Shown here: piece by piece, positions 27,094 to 37,150 of the stretch
Numbering within the stretch: the first letter of the stretch is position 1
Layout: every line of letters starts with the position of its first letter
From: Psychrobacter sp. 28M-43
GTDB taxonomy: Bacteria; Pseudomonadota; Gammaproteobacteria; Pseudomonadales; Moraxellaceae
Reading direction: 5' to 3'
NCBI RefSeq assembly: GCF_014770435.1
Contig: NZ_CP061739.1
Coordinates: 1,426,001-1,490,000 of the forward strand
Length of the DNA stretch: 64,000 bases
Notes under the pieces: generated by a model
Seen by the model: the letters and a program-made list of their open reading frames with translations, nothing else
What the model was told of the DNA's origin: nothing
Databases searched by the model: none
Made by a program: the position numbers and the translations under genes

Positions 27094-28305
27094 ATGACAG
27101 CAGTCTATATTTGTCATCCAAAAAGATCAGCAGTAGGTCGGTATGGCGGCGCATTGGCTGATATTCGTCCTGATGATCTATTAGCACAAGTAATAAAGGC
27201 AGTGCTTGATGATGCACCTGACTTTGATCATAGTGCGATAGAAGACAGTTTTATGGGATGTGCCAACCAAAGCGGTGAAGACAATCGTAACGTTGCGCGT
27301 ATGAGCGGCTTGTTATCAGGGTTATCAGAAAAGGTACCGGCAACAACCATCAATCGACTATGTGGCTCAGGCCTTGATGCAGTAGGAACGGCGTTTCGGG
27401 CGATAGTTAGTGGTGAGATGGAACTGGCACTCGCTGGCGGTGTTGAATCAATGACCCGTGCCCCATTTGTGATGGGTAAGCCTGAAGGTGCTTATGATCG
27501 TCGTCAAACGCTGCAAGACACGACCATGGGTTGGCGTTTTATTAATAAAAAACTGGACGCTATGTATGGTACAGAGGCGATGCCGCGTACCGCAGAAAAC
27601 CTAGCAGAAAAATATAATATCTCTCGTGAAGACCAAGACTCTTTTGCAGTGTGGTCACAGCAAAAGGCGGCTCAAGCACAAAATGATGGACGTCTAGCGA
27701 CTGAAATTACTCCTATCACAATTGAGAGACGTAAGAAAGAAGCGCTAATCGTTGATACAGACGAGCATCCACGTCCGAATACTGATATGACTGCTCTAGA
27801 AAAGCTGCGTCCTATATATGAAGGAGGGACGATTACTGCTGGTAATGCTTCTGGTATCAATGACGGCGCTGCTGCGATGTTAATCGCTAGTGAAGCGGCC
27901 GTAAAAAAATATGGTCTAACACCCATGGCAAAGATCGAAGGGATGGCAACCGCTGGCGTGCCACCAACTATTATGGGTATTGGTCCGGTACCAGCTACTC
28001 AAAAACTATTAAAGCGTCTTAATCTTAGTTTAGCTGATATTGATATCATCGAGCTCAACGAAGCTTTTTCTGCCCAAGCATTGGCATGTTCTAGAGAACT
28101 AGGATTAGAAGATCGAGATCCAAGACTCAACCCTAAAGGTGGCTCCATTGCTTTAGGTCATCCACTTGGCGCTTCTGGTGCACGGATTTTGATTTCAGCC
28201 ATTCATGAGTTACAACGTACCAAAAAAGACCGTGCACTTTGTACGATGTGTATTGGTGTTGGACAAGGTATTGCTTTAGTAGTTTCAAGAGCAGGAGAAC
28301 AATAA
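27094..28305 (+). CDS. pcaF: 3-oxoadipyl-CoA thiolase
   Basis: The last step of the beta-ketoadipate pathway: cleavage of 3-oxoadipyl-CoA to succinyl-CoA and acetyl-CoA. The 403-residue thiolase shows the nucleophile Cys90 (NRLCGSGLDA), the GHPLGASGAR histidine and the C-terminal CTMCIGVGQG cysteine. GCANQSGEDNRNVARM is typical of PcaF/PaaJ. AGGAG precedes the ATG. It opens the pcaF-pcaL-pcaH-pcaG-pobA-pcaI-pcaJ run and its stop overlaps the next start by 1 bp (TAATG). Confidence 0.95.
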   Translation: MTAVYICHPKRSAVGRYGGALADIRPDDLLAQVIKAVLDDAPDFDHSAIEDSFMGCANQSGEDNRNVARMSGLLSGLSEKVPATTINRLCGSGLDAVGTAFRAIVSGEMELALAGGVESMTRAPFVMGKPEGAYDRRQTLQDTTMGWRFINKKLDAMYGTEAMPRTAENLAEKYNISREDQDSFAVWSQQKAAQAQNDGRLATEITPITIERRKKEALIVDTDEHPRPNTDMTALEKLRPIYEGGTITAGNASGINDGAAAMLIASEAAVKKYGLTPMAKIEGMATAGVPPTIMGIGPVPATQKLLKRLNLSLADIDIIELNEAFSAQALACSRELGLEDRDPRLNPKGGSIALGHPLGASGARILISAIHELQRTKKDRALCTMCIGVGQGIALVVSRAGEQ

Positions 28306-29477
28306 TGGCATTTTTGACAACAGACACGCACCTCATTGCTTACCAAGATAGTGGTGAAACCTACTTGCCAGCATTGTTTATGGCGCATCCGTTAGGCATG
28401 AGCCGTAACGTATGGGACAAAGTATGTGATGAGCTACATGGTCATTATCGCTGCATACGTTGGGACTTGCCGGGCCATGGCAGCAGTGGCGCTGCCTGTA
28501 CAGATTTGACGATAGAGCAGCTGGCTTATGATGTACTCAGCTTAGCAAATGCTTTAGATATTGAAAGCTTTAGTTTCATTGGTACTTCTATTGGCGGCAT
28601 GATCGGACAAAGCCTGTGCCAAATTTCGCCAGAATCTTTAGAGCAGGTTTGGCTCACCAATACAGGTGCTGTGATTGGGTCAGCTGAAGCGTGGGCTGAA
28701 CGCGCTGCCAACGTTCGCAGTTTGGGCTTGGTTCAAATGGCTGAAGGGATTGTCCCGCGTTGGTTTGCGCCTGCGTATATTAAACAAAACCCTGATGCAC
28801 TGCTTGGCTGGCAAGTACAGTTATCACGCAACGATGACGAGAGCTATGCCAAGCTTTGTGAAGCCATTGCACACGTTGATAACCGTGAGCGCTTAGCAAG
28901 TTATACGGGCAAGGTTGCCTTGCTGGCAGGTGCAGAAGATGTCTCTACGCCGCCTGCGACGCTCGCGGCACTGCAAGAAGCTTTTACCGATGCTGAATTA
29001 ACCGTATTTGACGGGTTGGCGCATGTGCCAGCAGTTGAAATGCCCAAACAGCTAGCCAAATACATACAAAACAACCCTATGCGTGACTCTATAGGGCAGA
29101 GGGGCATTGGTTATGAGCAAGGTCTTACACAACGTAAGCGAATCCTTGGTGAAGACCATGTTACCAAAGCCTCCAAAAATGCCACAACATTAGATGGACC
29201 TTTTCAGCAATTCATCACACGTAATGCTTGGGGAGAGCTATGGGGAGATCCTAGCTTGACCGTACAACAACGAAGCATGATTACCACTGCCATATTGGCT
29301 GCCCTTGGACGTGATGGTGAGTTGGGCTTGCATTTACGTACCGCACATCGTCTAGGTATCAATGAAGATCAGCTACGTCAGGTGCTGATGCATGTATCGA
29401 TTTATGCTGGCGTACCAGCGGCCAATCATGCGTTTTCTTTAGCCAAAGATAATGGATGGGGTAATCCCATTAGTTAA
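28305..29477 (+). CDS. pcaL: Fused 3-oxoadipate enol-lactonase / 4-carboxymuconolactone decarboxylase
   Basis: A 390-residue bifunctional enzyme for two successive steps. Residues 1-255 are an alpha/beta hydrolase (PcaD), with the nucleophile elbow GTSIGG (Ser95), oxyanion region MAHPLGMS and catalytic His in GLAHVPAVEMP. Residues about 265-390 are the PcaC domain (RGIGYEQGLTQRKRILGEDH, GELGLHLRTAHRLGI). Such PcaD-PcaC fusions are known in some bacteria, while many proteobacteria keep the genes separate. I use the ATG at 28305, preceded by GGAG and overlapping the pcaF stop; an earlier in-frame ATG lies inside pcaF. Confidence 0.93.
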   Translation: MAFLTTDTHLIAYQDSGETYLPALFMAHPLGMSRNVWDKVCDELHGHYRCIRWDLPGHGSSGAACTDLTIEQLAYDVLSLANALDIESFSFIGTSIGGMIGQSLCQISPESLEQVWLTNTGAVIGSAEAWAERAANVRSLGLVQMAEGIVPRWFAPAYIKQNPDALLGWQVQLSRNDDESYAKLCEAIAHVDNRERLASYTGKVALLAGAEDVSTPPATLAALQEAFTDAELTVFDGLAHVPAVEMPKQLAKYIQNNPMRDSIGQRGIGYEQGLTQRKRILGEDHVTKASKNATTLDGPFQQFITRNAWGELWGDPSLTVQQRSMITTAILAALGRDGELGLHLRTAHRLGINEDQLRQVLMHVSIYAGVPAANHAFSLAKDNGWGNPIS

Positions 29478-29491
29478 GGCAGCAATGAGTC

Positions 29492-29528
29492 AGCACAGCA
29501 GTTAATTAGCACAGCAGCTAGTTAGCAC
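29492..29528. repeat. 16-bp direct repeat in the pcaL-pcaH spacer
   Basis: AGCACAGCAGTTAATT is followed by AGCACAGCAGCTAGTT and then a third AGCAC. No function is evident. Confidence 0.7.
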
Positions 29529-29572
29529 CCGATATTGATAAAGTTTGCTTTATAAAAATGGAGAGCAATGTA

Positions 29573-30301
29573 ATGAGCCATAAGTATCCCTCTTTTCTAT
29601 CACGTGATCGCACTTGGCAGCCAGAACCCTACACGCCGGGTTACAAAACCTCGGTGGCACGTTCACCGCGTCAAGCGTTGATTAGTCTCCAAAGAGCGAG
29701 CGATTCAGAGCGTAGTGGTCCTGTATTTGATGGTTTAGAAATCGGTCAGTATGACAATGACTTATTGATGAATTTTCGAGCAGAAGGTGAGCAAGCAGGT
29801 CTACCTATTGGCGAACGTATCCTCATGCATGGTCAGGTAATCGATCAGTTCGGTAAGCCTGTGCCTAATACGTTGGTTGAGATGTGGCAAGCAAACGCTG
29901 GTGGTAAATACCGTCATAAAAAAGATGGCTATCTGGCGCCACTAGATCCTAACTTTGGTGGTGTTGGGCGATGTATCACTGATGCTGAAGGTCGCTATCG
30001 TTTCCGTACAGTGCGTCCAGGGCCTTATCCATGGCCGAATGGGGTCAACACTTGGCGACCTGCGCACATTCATGTATCTGTCATGGGTCCTTCAATCTCT
30101 ACACGTCTGATTACCCAAATGTATTTTGAAGGAGACCCGCTTATTCCACTGTGCCCAATTGTACAAGTGCTAAAAGATCCAGAGGCTGTTGAAACGATGA
30201 TTGCACGCTTAGATATGACTAGAAGCAAGCCAATGGACTGTTTGGCCTATCGTTTTGACATCGTGGTACGCGGTGCATTACAAACCTATTTTGAGGAGTA
30301 A
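29573..30301 (+). CDS. pcaH: Protocatechuate 3,4-dioxygenase beta chain
   Basis: This is the iron-carrying subunit of the intradiol ring-cleaving enzyme. In the 242-residue protein the Fe(III) ligands are visible as Tyr in [15 protein letters not shown] and GPYPWPNG and the two histidines in [12 protein letters not shown] prefer the ATG at 29573, with GGAGAGC 6-7 nt upstream, over the in-frame ATG at 29558 that overlaps that ribosome site. The alpha-chain gene follows after 3 bp. Confidence 0.95.
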   Translation: MSHKYPSFLSRDRTWQPEPYTPGYKTSVARSPRQALISLQRASDSERSGPVFDGLEIGQYDNDLLMNFRAEGEQAGLPIGERILMHGQVIDQFGKPVPNTLVEMWQANAGGKYRHKKDGYLAPLDPNFGGVGRCITDAEGRYRFRTVRPGPYPWPNGVNTWRPAHIHVSVMGPSISTRLITQMYFEGDPLIPLCPIVQVLKDPEAVETMIARLDMTRSKPMDCLAYRFDIVVRGALQTYFEE

Positions 30302-30304
30302 ATC

Positions 30305-30928
30305 ATGTACAGCCAATACAAATTACAAGACGACAGTGGTCTGTTGCGTGAAACGGCCTCCCAAACGTCAGGTCCTTTTGTACATATCGGTTTGGCATTA
30401 GAAATCGCTGGTTTTGAGTCACGATCTGATGAGATTTGGCAAGATTTGGCCAAAGAGGGTGCTGAAGGTGAGCACATAGAATTGGTCGGTCATGTATACG
30501 ACGGTAATGGCGAAGCGGTACATGATGCATTGATCGAGATATGGCAAGCAGACAGCCACGGTAACTATATTAGTAATTTTGATAACAAAGAACCGTTTAG
30601 CGGATTTGGACGTAGTGCTTGTGCTTTAGATGGGGATTTTCATTTCCATACCGTCAAACCTGGACAAGTAGATTTTTATGGTAAGCCCATGGCGCCACAC
30701 GTCAATATCGCCATTTTTGCACGTGGTATTAATTTACATCTGCAAACCCGTGCCTATTTCGATGATGAGCAAGAAGCCAATGAGCAGTGTCCAATATTGA
30801 ACAGTGTGCCTTCAGCAGAACGTCGAAAAACATTGATAGCCAAAAAAGAACAAGGCGATGGCAAACCTCGCTACCGATTTGACATTTACTTACAAGGTGA
30901 TGAAGAGACTGTCTTTTTTGATTTTTAA
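30305..30928 (+). CDS. pcaG: Protocatechuate 3,4-dioxygenase alpha chain
   Basis: The 207-residue partner of PcaH. It keeps the intradiol dioxygenase fold (VGHVYDGNGEAVHDALIEIW, FHFHTVKPG, APHVNIAIFARGI) but lacks the full set of iron ligands, as expected for the alpha chain, which shapes the substrate pocket. AGGAG at the end of pcaH serves as its ribosome site; only 3 bp separate the genes, so equal synthesis is likely. Confidence 0.95.
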   Translation: MYSQYKLQDDSGLLRETASQTSGPFVHIGLALEIAGFESRSDEIWQDLAKEGAEGEHIELVGHVYDGNGEAVHDALIEIWQADSHGNYISNFDNKEPFSGFGRSACALDGDFHFHTVKPGQVDFYGKPMAPHVNIAIFARGINLHLQTRAYFDDEQEANEQCPILNSVPSAERRKTLIAKKEQGDGKPRYRFDIYLQGDEETVFFDF

Positions 30929-30979
30929 ATGAATACTTTTACGGATAGCTAATGGCTTTCGTAAAGAAGCGGTTGATAG

Positions 30980-32215
<1,236 letters not shown>

Positions 32216-32217
32216 AT

Positions 32218-32258
32218 AGTTGAGTTTCAATTATTTAGACCTAGCTACTCAACTTTTT
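32218..32258 (+). terminator. Weak hairpin with T run between pobA and pcaI
   Basis: AGTTGAGT pairs with ACTCAACT around a 21-nt loop and is followed by TTTTTAT. The long loop makes it a poor terminator; it may tune expression of pcaIJ or mean nothing. Confidence 0.35.
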
Positions 32259-32273
32259 ATATAGGATGATTCC

Positions 32274-32945
32274 ATGTTAAATAAAGTGACAGAATCTGCC
32301 ATCGACGCCATGAATCATATCAATGATGGGGCAACCATCTTGATAGGTGGGTTTGGCTTGGCAGGTCAGCCAGCAGAGCTGATTGATGCATTGATTGAGC
32401 GTAATGCTAAAGATTTAACAATCGTAAGTAATAATGCAGGCAATGGCGAGACAGGATTGGCACTTTTGCTAAAGTCAGGCTGTGTACGCAAAATCATTTG
32501 TTCGTTTCCACGTCAGCATGACTCGTATATCTTTGATGATCTTTATCGTTCAGGCAAGATTGAACTTGAAGTGGTGCCACAAGGCACGTTGGCTGCTCGT
32601 ATGCAAGCTGGCGGTAGTGGTCTTGGCGCGATTTATACACCGACCGCTTATGGTACGTTGCTGGCTGAAGGCAAGGAGACACGGACTATCGATGGCGTAA
32701 ACTACGTATTGGAATATCCAATCAAAGCAGATTTTGCCCTTATCAAAGCTTTTAAAGGCGATCGTTGGGGCAACCTAACTTATCGTAAAGCTGCTCGTAA
32801 CTTTGGTCCAATTATGGCGGCAGCATCGAAACATACTATCGCTCAAGTGAGTGAAGTCGTTGAATTGGGCGCGTTGGATCCTGAACACATCATTACACCA
32901 GGTATCTTTGTGCATGAAGTTGTCTGTATTGAAGGAGACAAATAA
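32274..32945 (+). CDS. pcaI: 3-oxoadipate CoA-transferase subunit A
   Basis: A 223-residue subunit that, with PcaJ, moves CoA from succinyl-CoA to 3-oxoadipate. The family I CoA-transferase pattern is clear: GATILIGGFGLAGQPAELID, and TIVSNNAGNGETGLALLLKS. TAGGATGATTCC precedes the ATG. It overlaps pcaJ by 1 bp (TAATG), so the subunits are translationally coupled. Confidence 0.95.
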   Translation: MLNKVTESAIDAMNHINDGATILIGGFGLAGQPAELIDALIERNAKDLTIVSNNAGNGETGLALLLKSGCVRKIICSFPRQHDSYIFDDLYRSGKIELEVVPQGTLAARMQAGGSGLGAIYTPTAYGTLLAEGKETRTIDGVNYVLEYPIKADFALIKAFKGDRWGNLTYRKAARNFGPIMAAASKHTIAQVSEVVELGALDPEHIITPGIFVHEVVCIEGDK

Positions 32946-33592
32946 TGAGTAATTATACTCCGCGTTCAGTTGATGAGATTGCCAAGCGCGTTGCTCAAGA
33001 CATTGAAGAAGGCATGTATGTCAATTTGGGTATTGGACAGCCTACCAAAGTCGCTGATTTCCTACCAAAAGATAAAGACATTTTTTTACATAGTGAAAAT
33101 GGTGTTTTGGGTATGGGGCCAGCCCCTGAAGAAGCCGATAGAGATGGTGACCTGATCAATGCTGGCAAACAATATATCACTCTACTCAAAGGCGGTAGTT
33201 ACTTTCACCATGGTGATTCCTTTGCCATGATTCGTGGTGGACATATCGATCTATGTGTTCTTGGTGCATTTGAAGTGGCTAAAAATGGCGATATTGCCAA
33301 CTGGTTTTTGGGTCGTCCAAAAGACATTCCAGCCGTTGGCGGAGCGATGGATTTGGCCGTTGGTGCCAAAAAAGTTTACGTCATTATGGATCACGTTAGC
33401 AAAAATGGTGAGCCCAAAATCGTTGAAAGTCTAAACCTGCCTATTACTGGCGAAAAATGCGTCAATCGAATTTATACAGATCTAGCGGTGATTGATATCA
33501 CTGAGCGAGGGTTAGTGGTGCGTGACATGGTTGATGGATTGACCTTTGATGAATTGCAATCAAAAACAGGCGCCACATTGCAACAGCCATAA
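32945..33592 (+). CDS. pcaJ: 3-oxoadipate CoA-transferase subunit B
   Basis: A 215-residue subunit carrying the catalytic glutamate in LHSENGVLGMGP, the hallmark of the beta subunit. GMYVNLGIGQPTKVADFLP opens the fold and GGAMDLAVGAKKVYVIMDH is conserved. It completes the CoA-transferase with PcaI and is the last enzyme gene before the TRAP transporter genes. Confidence 0.95.
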   Translation: MSNYTPRSVDEIAKRVAQDIEEGMYVNLGIGQPTKVADFLPKDKDIFLHSENGVLGMGPAPEEADRDGDLINAGKQYITLLKGGSYFHHGDSFAMIRGGHIDLCVLGAFEVAKNGDIANWFLGRPKDIPAVGGAMDLAVGAKKVYVIMDHVSKNGEPKIVESLNLPITGEKCVNRIYTDLAVIDITERGLVVRDMVDGLTFDELQSKTGATLQQP

Positions 33593-33655
33593 CCTAAAGA
33601 ACAACCCGTAACACGCTATTATCAGTACAGCGCTTAACCATCAAGAAGGGATTTC

Positions 33656-33766
33656 ATGATGAAAAAAATATTATCTCTAGCAATCATCAAGGGTATTTTG
33701 CCCATTATAAATGATGATACTAATGATATTGCATCAGCCTTGAATAACAAGGTAGGTGCTATATGA
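33656..33766 (+). CDS. Short open frame before dctQ, possible remnant of a TRAP binding-protein gene
   Basis: A 36-codon frame starts at two adjacent ATGs behind a strong AAGAAGGGA site and overlaps dctQ as ATGA. Its start MMKKILSLAI resembles MMRKILPLSL of the dctP product at 23462, and binding-protein genes usually sit exactly here. The rest (KGILPIINDD, NDIASALNNK) has no lipobox or recognisable fold. It may be what remains of a deleted dctP, or a leader that couples translation into dctQ. Whether a peptide is made is unknown. Confidence 0.5.
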   Translation: MMKKILSLAIIKGILPIINDDTNDIASALNNKVGAI

Positions 33767-34290
33767 CATTTTTAGTCAAGCTCAGTGTCCTAATCTCTAG
33801 ATTATGCCAGTTTATCGGTGGGGTGAGTCTCATCATCATCGTCCTAACCACCATGCTCGACGTCGTCGCACGCTACGTATTCAAACTCACCGGCGGTGAG
33901 TTTGGCTTTACCGTCAAAGGCAGTGTAGAGATCGTCTCCTACTTTATGCTATTTGCATTACTCGCTGCCTTTGCCGCGTTTGTCGAACGCTCACAAATCA
34001 TCGTCGACGTCTTCACCCAGAAAATGCCCCAGTCTATCAAAGGCTACCTTATGGGTATCTTTATGATGGGCTTCTTTGTCATCGGCATCGTCTTCTCATG
34101 GGGACTCTACGAGAGCGCCATTGATGCCTTAGAGTATGGCAAAGTCACCCAAGACCTTCGAATATCTATGATGCCTATCTATATGGTTAGTGCATTTTTA
34201 AGCATCCTACTGGCCATTCGCTCATTGATCGAATCTATCAACATCTTTAAGACAGGCGAATTCTTTGACGCCGAGGAGACAGGCGCATGA
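33763..34290 (+). CDS. TRAP transporter small membrane subunit (DctQ family)
   Basis: A 175-residue protein with four transmembrane helices (for example FIGGVSLIIIVLTTMLDVVA and YFMLFALLAAFAAFVERSQI); the helix-1 extension DVVARYVFK is typical of DctQ. It works with DctM to import solute delivered by a periplasmic binding protein, driven by sodium. It overlaps the short frame before it and dctM after it, both as ATGA. Codons in this gene end in C more often than in the pca genes, which may mark a different origin. Confidence 0.92.
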   Translation: MTFLVKLSVLISRLCQFIGGVSLIIIVLTTMLDVVARYVFKLTGGEFGFTVKGSVEIVSYFMLFALLAAFAAFVERSQIIVDVFTQKMPQSIKGYLMGIFMMGFFVIGIVFSWGLYESAIDALEYGKVTQDLRISMMPIYMVSAFLSILLAIRSLIESINIFKTGEFFDAEETGA

Positions 34291-35576
34291 GTCCAGAAAT
34301 TATCGGTGCGATTGGCCTAGTTGTCATGATCCTGCTTGTCGTCTTACGAGTACCCGTTGCACTTGCCATGTTAGGGGTAGGCTTAGTCGGTTTTGGTGCG
34401 GTTACCGCGCCTAGTGGTGCTCTGCAAATGCTCAAAGACATCCCAGTCGATGTCTTAGCAAAGTATGACTTTAGTGCCATTCCCTTATTTATTCTCATGG
34501 GCGTGTTTGCGACTCACTCCGGCATGGCAGGTAAACTGTTTGAAGCTACCCGAACCATATTTGGCGGTGTAAGGGGGAGTCTTGGTATTGCCGGTATTGG
34601 TTCATCCGGTATCTTTGCCTCTATCTCAGGCTCATCACTTGCCACTGCGTCTACCATGACTAAGGTGGCGCTACCGCAAATGGAGAAGTACGGCTATCAG
34701 CCAGGCTTTGCCTGCGGCATCTTAGCTGCTGGTGGTACGCTTGGTATCATGATTCCGCCCAGTATTGCCTTACTGGTCTATGCCATCTTAACCCAGCAGT
34801 CAGTAGGTGACATGTTCATCGCTGGGTTCCTACCGGGTATGCTCGGTATGGTGATGTACTCACTCACGGTCATGGTGATGGTACGCTGGAAACCGCACTT
34901 GGCAAAACGTGGTGAGAAAACGTCTTGGAAAGCCAAGCTACTGTCACTGACTGGTCTGATACCATTCAGCTTTATCTTTATCGTGATTATTGCCGGTATC
35001 TTCTTTGGTCTATTTACCCCAACAGAAGGCGCTGCAGTAGGGGCGTTTGTCTCTTGGGCTTATGCCTTTGCTAAAGGCATGCGTTTAGATGGTCTCAAGC
35101 AATCATTGATTGAGACGCTAGCACTCTCTGCAGTGGTGTTCTTTATGCTATTGGGTGCAGAGGCATTGGGATATTTTATCTCAGTCTCACGTTTGTCTTA
35201 TACTTTGGCATCTTGGATCGGTGGATTGGCCGTCAGTCCAATGATTGTCCTAATCTGTATTCTATTCATGTACTTCCTATTAGGACTGTTCATGGATGCG
35301 TTAGCGATGCTGGTAATCACCATACCTGTGGTATATCCAATCATTCTAGCGTTAGGGTTTGATCCAGTATGGTTTGGTATCATTGCGGTATTGACGGTGG
35401 AGCTTGGTTTGATTACGCCGCCGATGGGGATGAATATCTTTGTGATTAAGGCGATGGCACCGCACATTAAGCTGAGTGATATGTTCCGCGGGGTGGCACC
35501 ATTCATTGTCTCTGATGTGATTCGTTTGGTTATTTTGGTGATGTTCCCTGCCATCTCACTTGTGCTGCTCGGGTAG
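34287..35576 (+). CDS. TRAP transporter large membrane subunit (DctM family)
   Basis: A 429-residue permease with about 12 hydrophobic segments. Typical DctM stretches are FSAIPLFILMGVFATHSGMA, GGTLGIMIPPSIALLVYAIL and LFMDALAMLVITIPVVYPII. It is coupled to dctQ by a 4-bp overlap. No intact binding-protein gene is adjacent, so it must pair with one or both of the distant DctP lipoproteins at 23462 and 42875, which is inference. A hairpin terminator follows. Confidence 0.93.
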   Translation: MSPEIIGAIGLVVMILLVVLRVPVALAMLGVGLVGFGAVTAPSGALQMLKDIPVDVLAKYDFSAIPLFILMGVFATHSGMAGKLFEATRTIFGGVRGSLGIAGIGSSGIFASISGSSLATASTMTKVALPQMEKYGYQPGFACGILAAGGTLGIMIPPSIALLVYAILTQQSVGDMFIAGFLPGMLGMVMYSLTVMVMVRWKPHLAKRGEKTSWKAKLLSLTGLIPFSFIFIVIIAGIFFGLFTPTEGAAVGAFVSWAYAFAKGMRLDGLKQSLIETLALSAVVFFMLLGAEALGYFISVSRLSYTLASWIGGLAVSPMIVLICILFMYFLLGLFMDALAMLVITIPVVYPIILALGFDPVWFGIIAVLTVELGLITPPMGMNIFVIKAMAPHIKLSDMFRGVAPFIVSDVIRLVILVMFPAISLVLLG

Positions 35577-35620
35577 GCTAAATTTAAACCATAGCTTTCA
35601 CGTATAGAGTTATTGTATGA

Positions 35621-35655
35621 AGCCATATTGCTTACGCAGCAGTGTGGCTTTTTTA
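35621..35655 (+). terminator. Intrinsic terminator after dctM
   Basis: AGCCATATTGCT pairs with AGCAGTGTGGCT (two G-T pairs) around TACGC and is followed by TTTTTT. It ends the pcaF-to-dctM run. Confidence 0.85.
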
Positions 35656-36161
35656 TAGAGAGAAGCATTTAAAAAAAAGCACTTTTCGTAGAAAAGCGAC
35701 AGCATCATATGCGCTGAATGTATACCAGTATGTTCGTACTCGATTGAGTATGTTCTGATCAGAGAAGTTGTGTAATTCATACAATATATTGTCAACTAAA
35801 TTTATAATATATATCTTTTTTATATTGTGAGGTATGAAGTCTATAGTTTTATTTCGAATCCATACTTAATATTAATTGTACGTAAAGCCAGTTAAATCGG
35901 TATTTATGGCTAATTTATAAATATATACGCAAAGGTTTTCCTTATATATTTATGACAAATTATCCAGAAACGTCTTTACATATTATAAAGTTTGTTGATA
36001 ATATAATCTAAGAATTGATATCAAGGTATTGATAAATAATTTTATAAATTATCAAGTGGCTTATTTTTTAATTTACCTATCTTCCAATAGATATCATTAC
36101 TTTAGATCACGCTTACTTATACCGCCTAAGGAAAGTACAACAACAAACAATGGAGCACGTT
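35656..36161. promoter_or_regulatory. AT-rich promoter region before the hydroxycinnamate genes
   Basis: About 500 bp without a credible gene. It is very AT-rich toward its right half. TTGATAA motifs recur near 36000-36055, including the inverted pair TTGATAA (36029-36035) and TTATCAA (36049-36055), which could be the site of the MarR regulator encoded downstream. A long in-frame extension over this region reads as noise and has no ribosome site. Confidence 0.4.
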
Positions 36162-36992
36162 ATGTCAGATTACGAAAACCGCTGGACAACTGTCAAAGTA
36201 GAAGTAACAGACAGTATCGCTTGGGTGACTTTCAATCGTCCAGAACAACGCAATTGCATGAGCCCAACACTCAATCGAGAAATGATAGAGGTGTTAGAGA
36301 CATTAGAACAAGATGCAAATGCAGGAGTCGTTGTCCTTACTGGTGAGGGAAGTGCATGGACAGCAGGAATGGATCTAAAAGAGTATTTTCGTGAAACGGA
36401 CGGTCAACCTGAAATTGTCCAAGAAAAAACCCGCCGCGATGCTTGTAGATGGCAATGGCAGCTCCTGCGTATGTACAATAAACCAACTATCGCGATGGTC
36501 AACGGCTGGTGTTTCGGTGGTGGGTTTTCACCACTAGTGGCTTGTGATCTTGCCTATTGTGCTGATGAAGCGACTTTTGGATTATCAGAGATTAATTGGG
36601 GTATACCGCCTGGCAATCTGGTAAGTAAAGCCATGGCTGATACCGTCGGGCATCGTGAGTCTTTGTATTACATTATGACTGGTGAACCATTCAAAGGTAA
36701 AAAAGCGGAACAGATGGGCTTGGTCAATAAGAGCGTGCCACTTGATGAGCTGAAAGCTGAGGTAGAAAAGGTCGCAAAAGTACTCTTGGAGAAAAACCCA
36801 GTGGTACTACGCTATGCAAAAAATGGTTTCAAACGTTGCCGAGAGTTGACTTGGGATCAAAATGAAGATTACCTCTATGCCAAACTTGATCAATGTCTCA
36901 TGAGAGATCCAGAAAATGGACGTGCCGAAGGTATGCGTCAATTTCTTGATGAGAAAAGCATCAAACCAGGCTTGCAAACCTATAAGCGGTAA
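36162..36992 (+). CDS. ech: p-Hydroxycinnamoyl-CoA hydratase/lyase (feruloyl-CoA hydratase/lyase)
   Basis: A crotonase-fold enzyme that hydrates p-coumaroyl-, caffeoyl- or feruloyl-CoA and cleaves it to the hydroxybenzaldehyde and acetyl-CoA. At 276 residues it equals the Pseudomonas enzyme, and the residues important there fall at the same numbers: Ser123 (GGGFSPLV), Glu143 (LSEINWG) and Tyr239 (DYLYAKL). I use the ATG at 36162, preceded by GGAG at 6 nt; the ATG at 36150 has poorer spacing. It leads the ech-vdh-fcs-marR run, the equivalent of hca genes in Acinetobacter. Confidence 0.96.
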   Translation: MSDYENRWTTVKVEVTDSIAWVTFNRPEQRNCMSPTLNREMIEVLETLEQDANAGVVVLTGEGSAWTAGMDLKEYFRETDGQPEIVQEKTRRDACRWQWQLLRMYNKPTIAMVNGWCFGGGFSPLVACDLAYCADEATFGLSEINWGIPPGNLVSKAMADTVGHRESLYYIMTGEPFKGKKAEQMGLVNKSVPLDELKAEVEKVAKVLLEKNPVVLRYAKNGFKRCRELTWDQNEDYLYAKLDQCLMRDPENGRAEGMRQFLDEKSIKPGLQTYKR

Positions 36993-37150
36993 ATGATCTA
37001 CAGTGATAGCTTTATAAAACAAACTATAAAAACGATGATAATGCTCTGTTGTAAAGCCCTTCTAGGAAAGGGCTTTCAATATTTTACTAAATCAAAAACG
37101 CATGAAGATTTTAAACAGCCTCTACTTTTATCTGGAAAAGGAACTCCAAT

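Noticed and set aside
36029..36346. A 105-codon frame starting in the AT-rich region before ech
   Set aside because: It overlaps the start of ech in another frame and its sequence is low in protein-like character.
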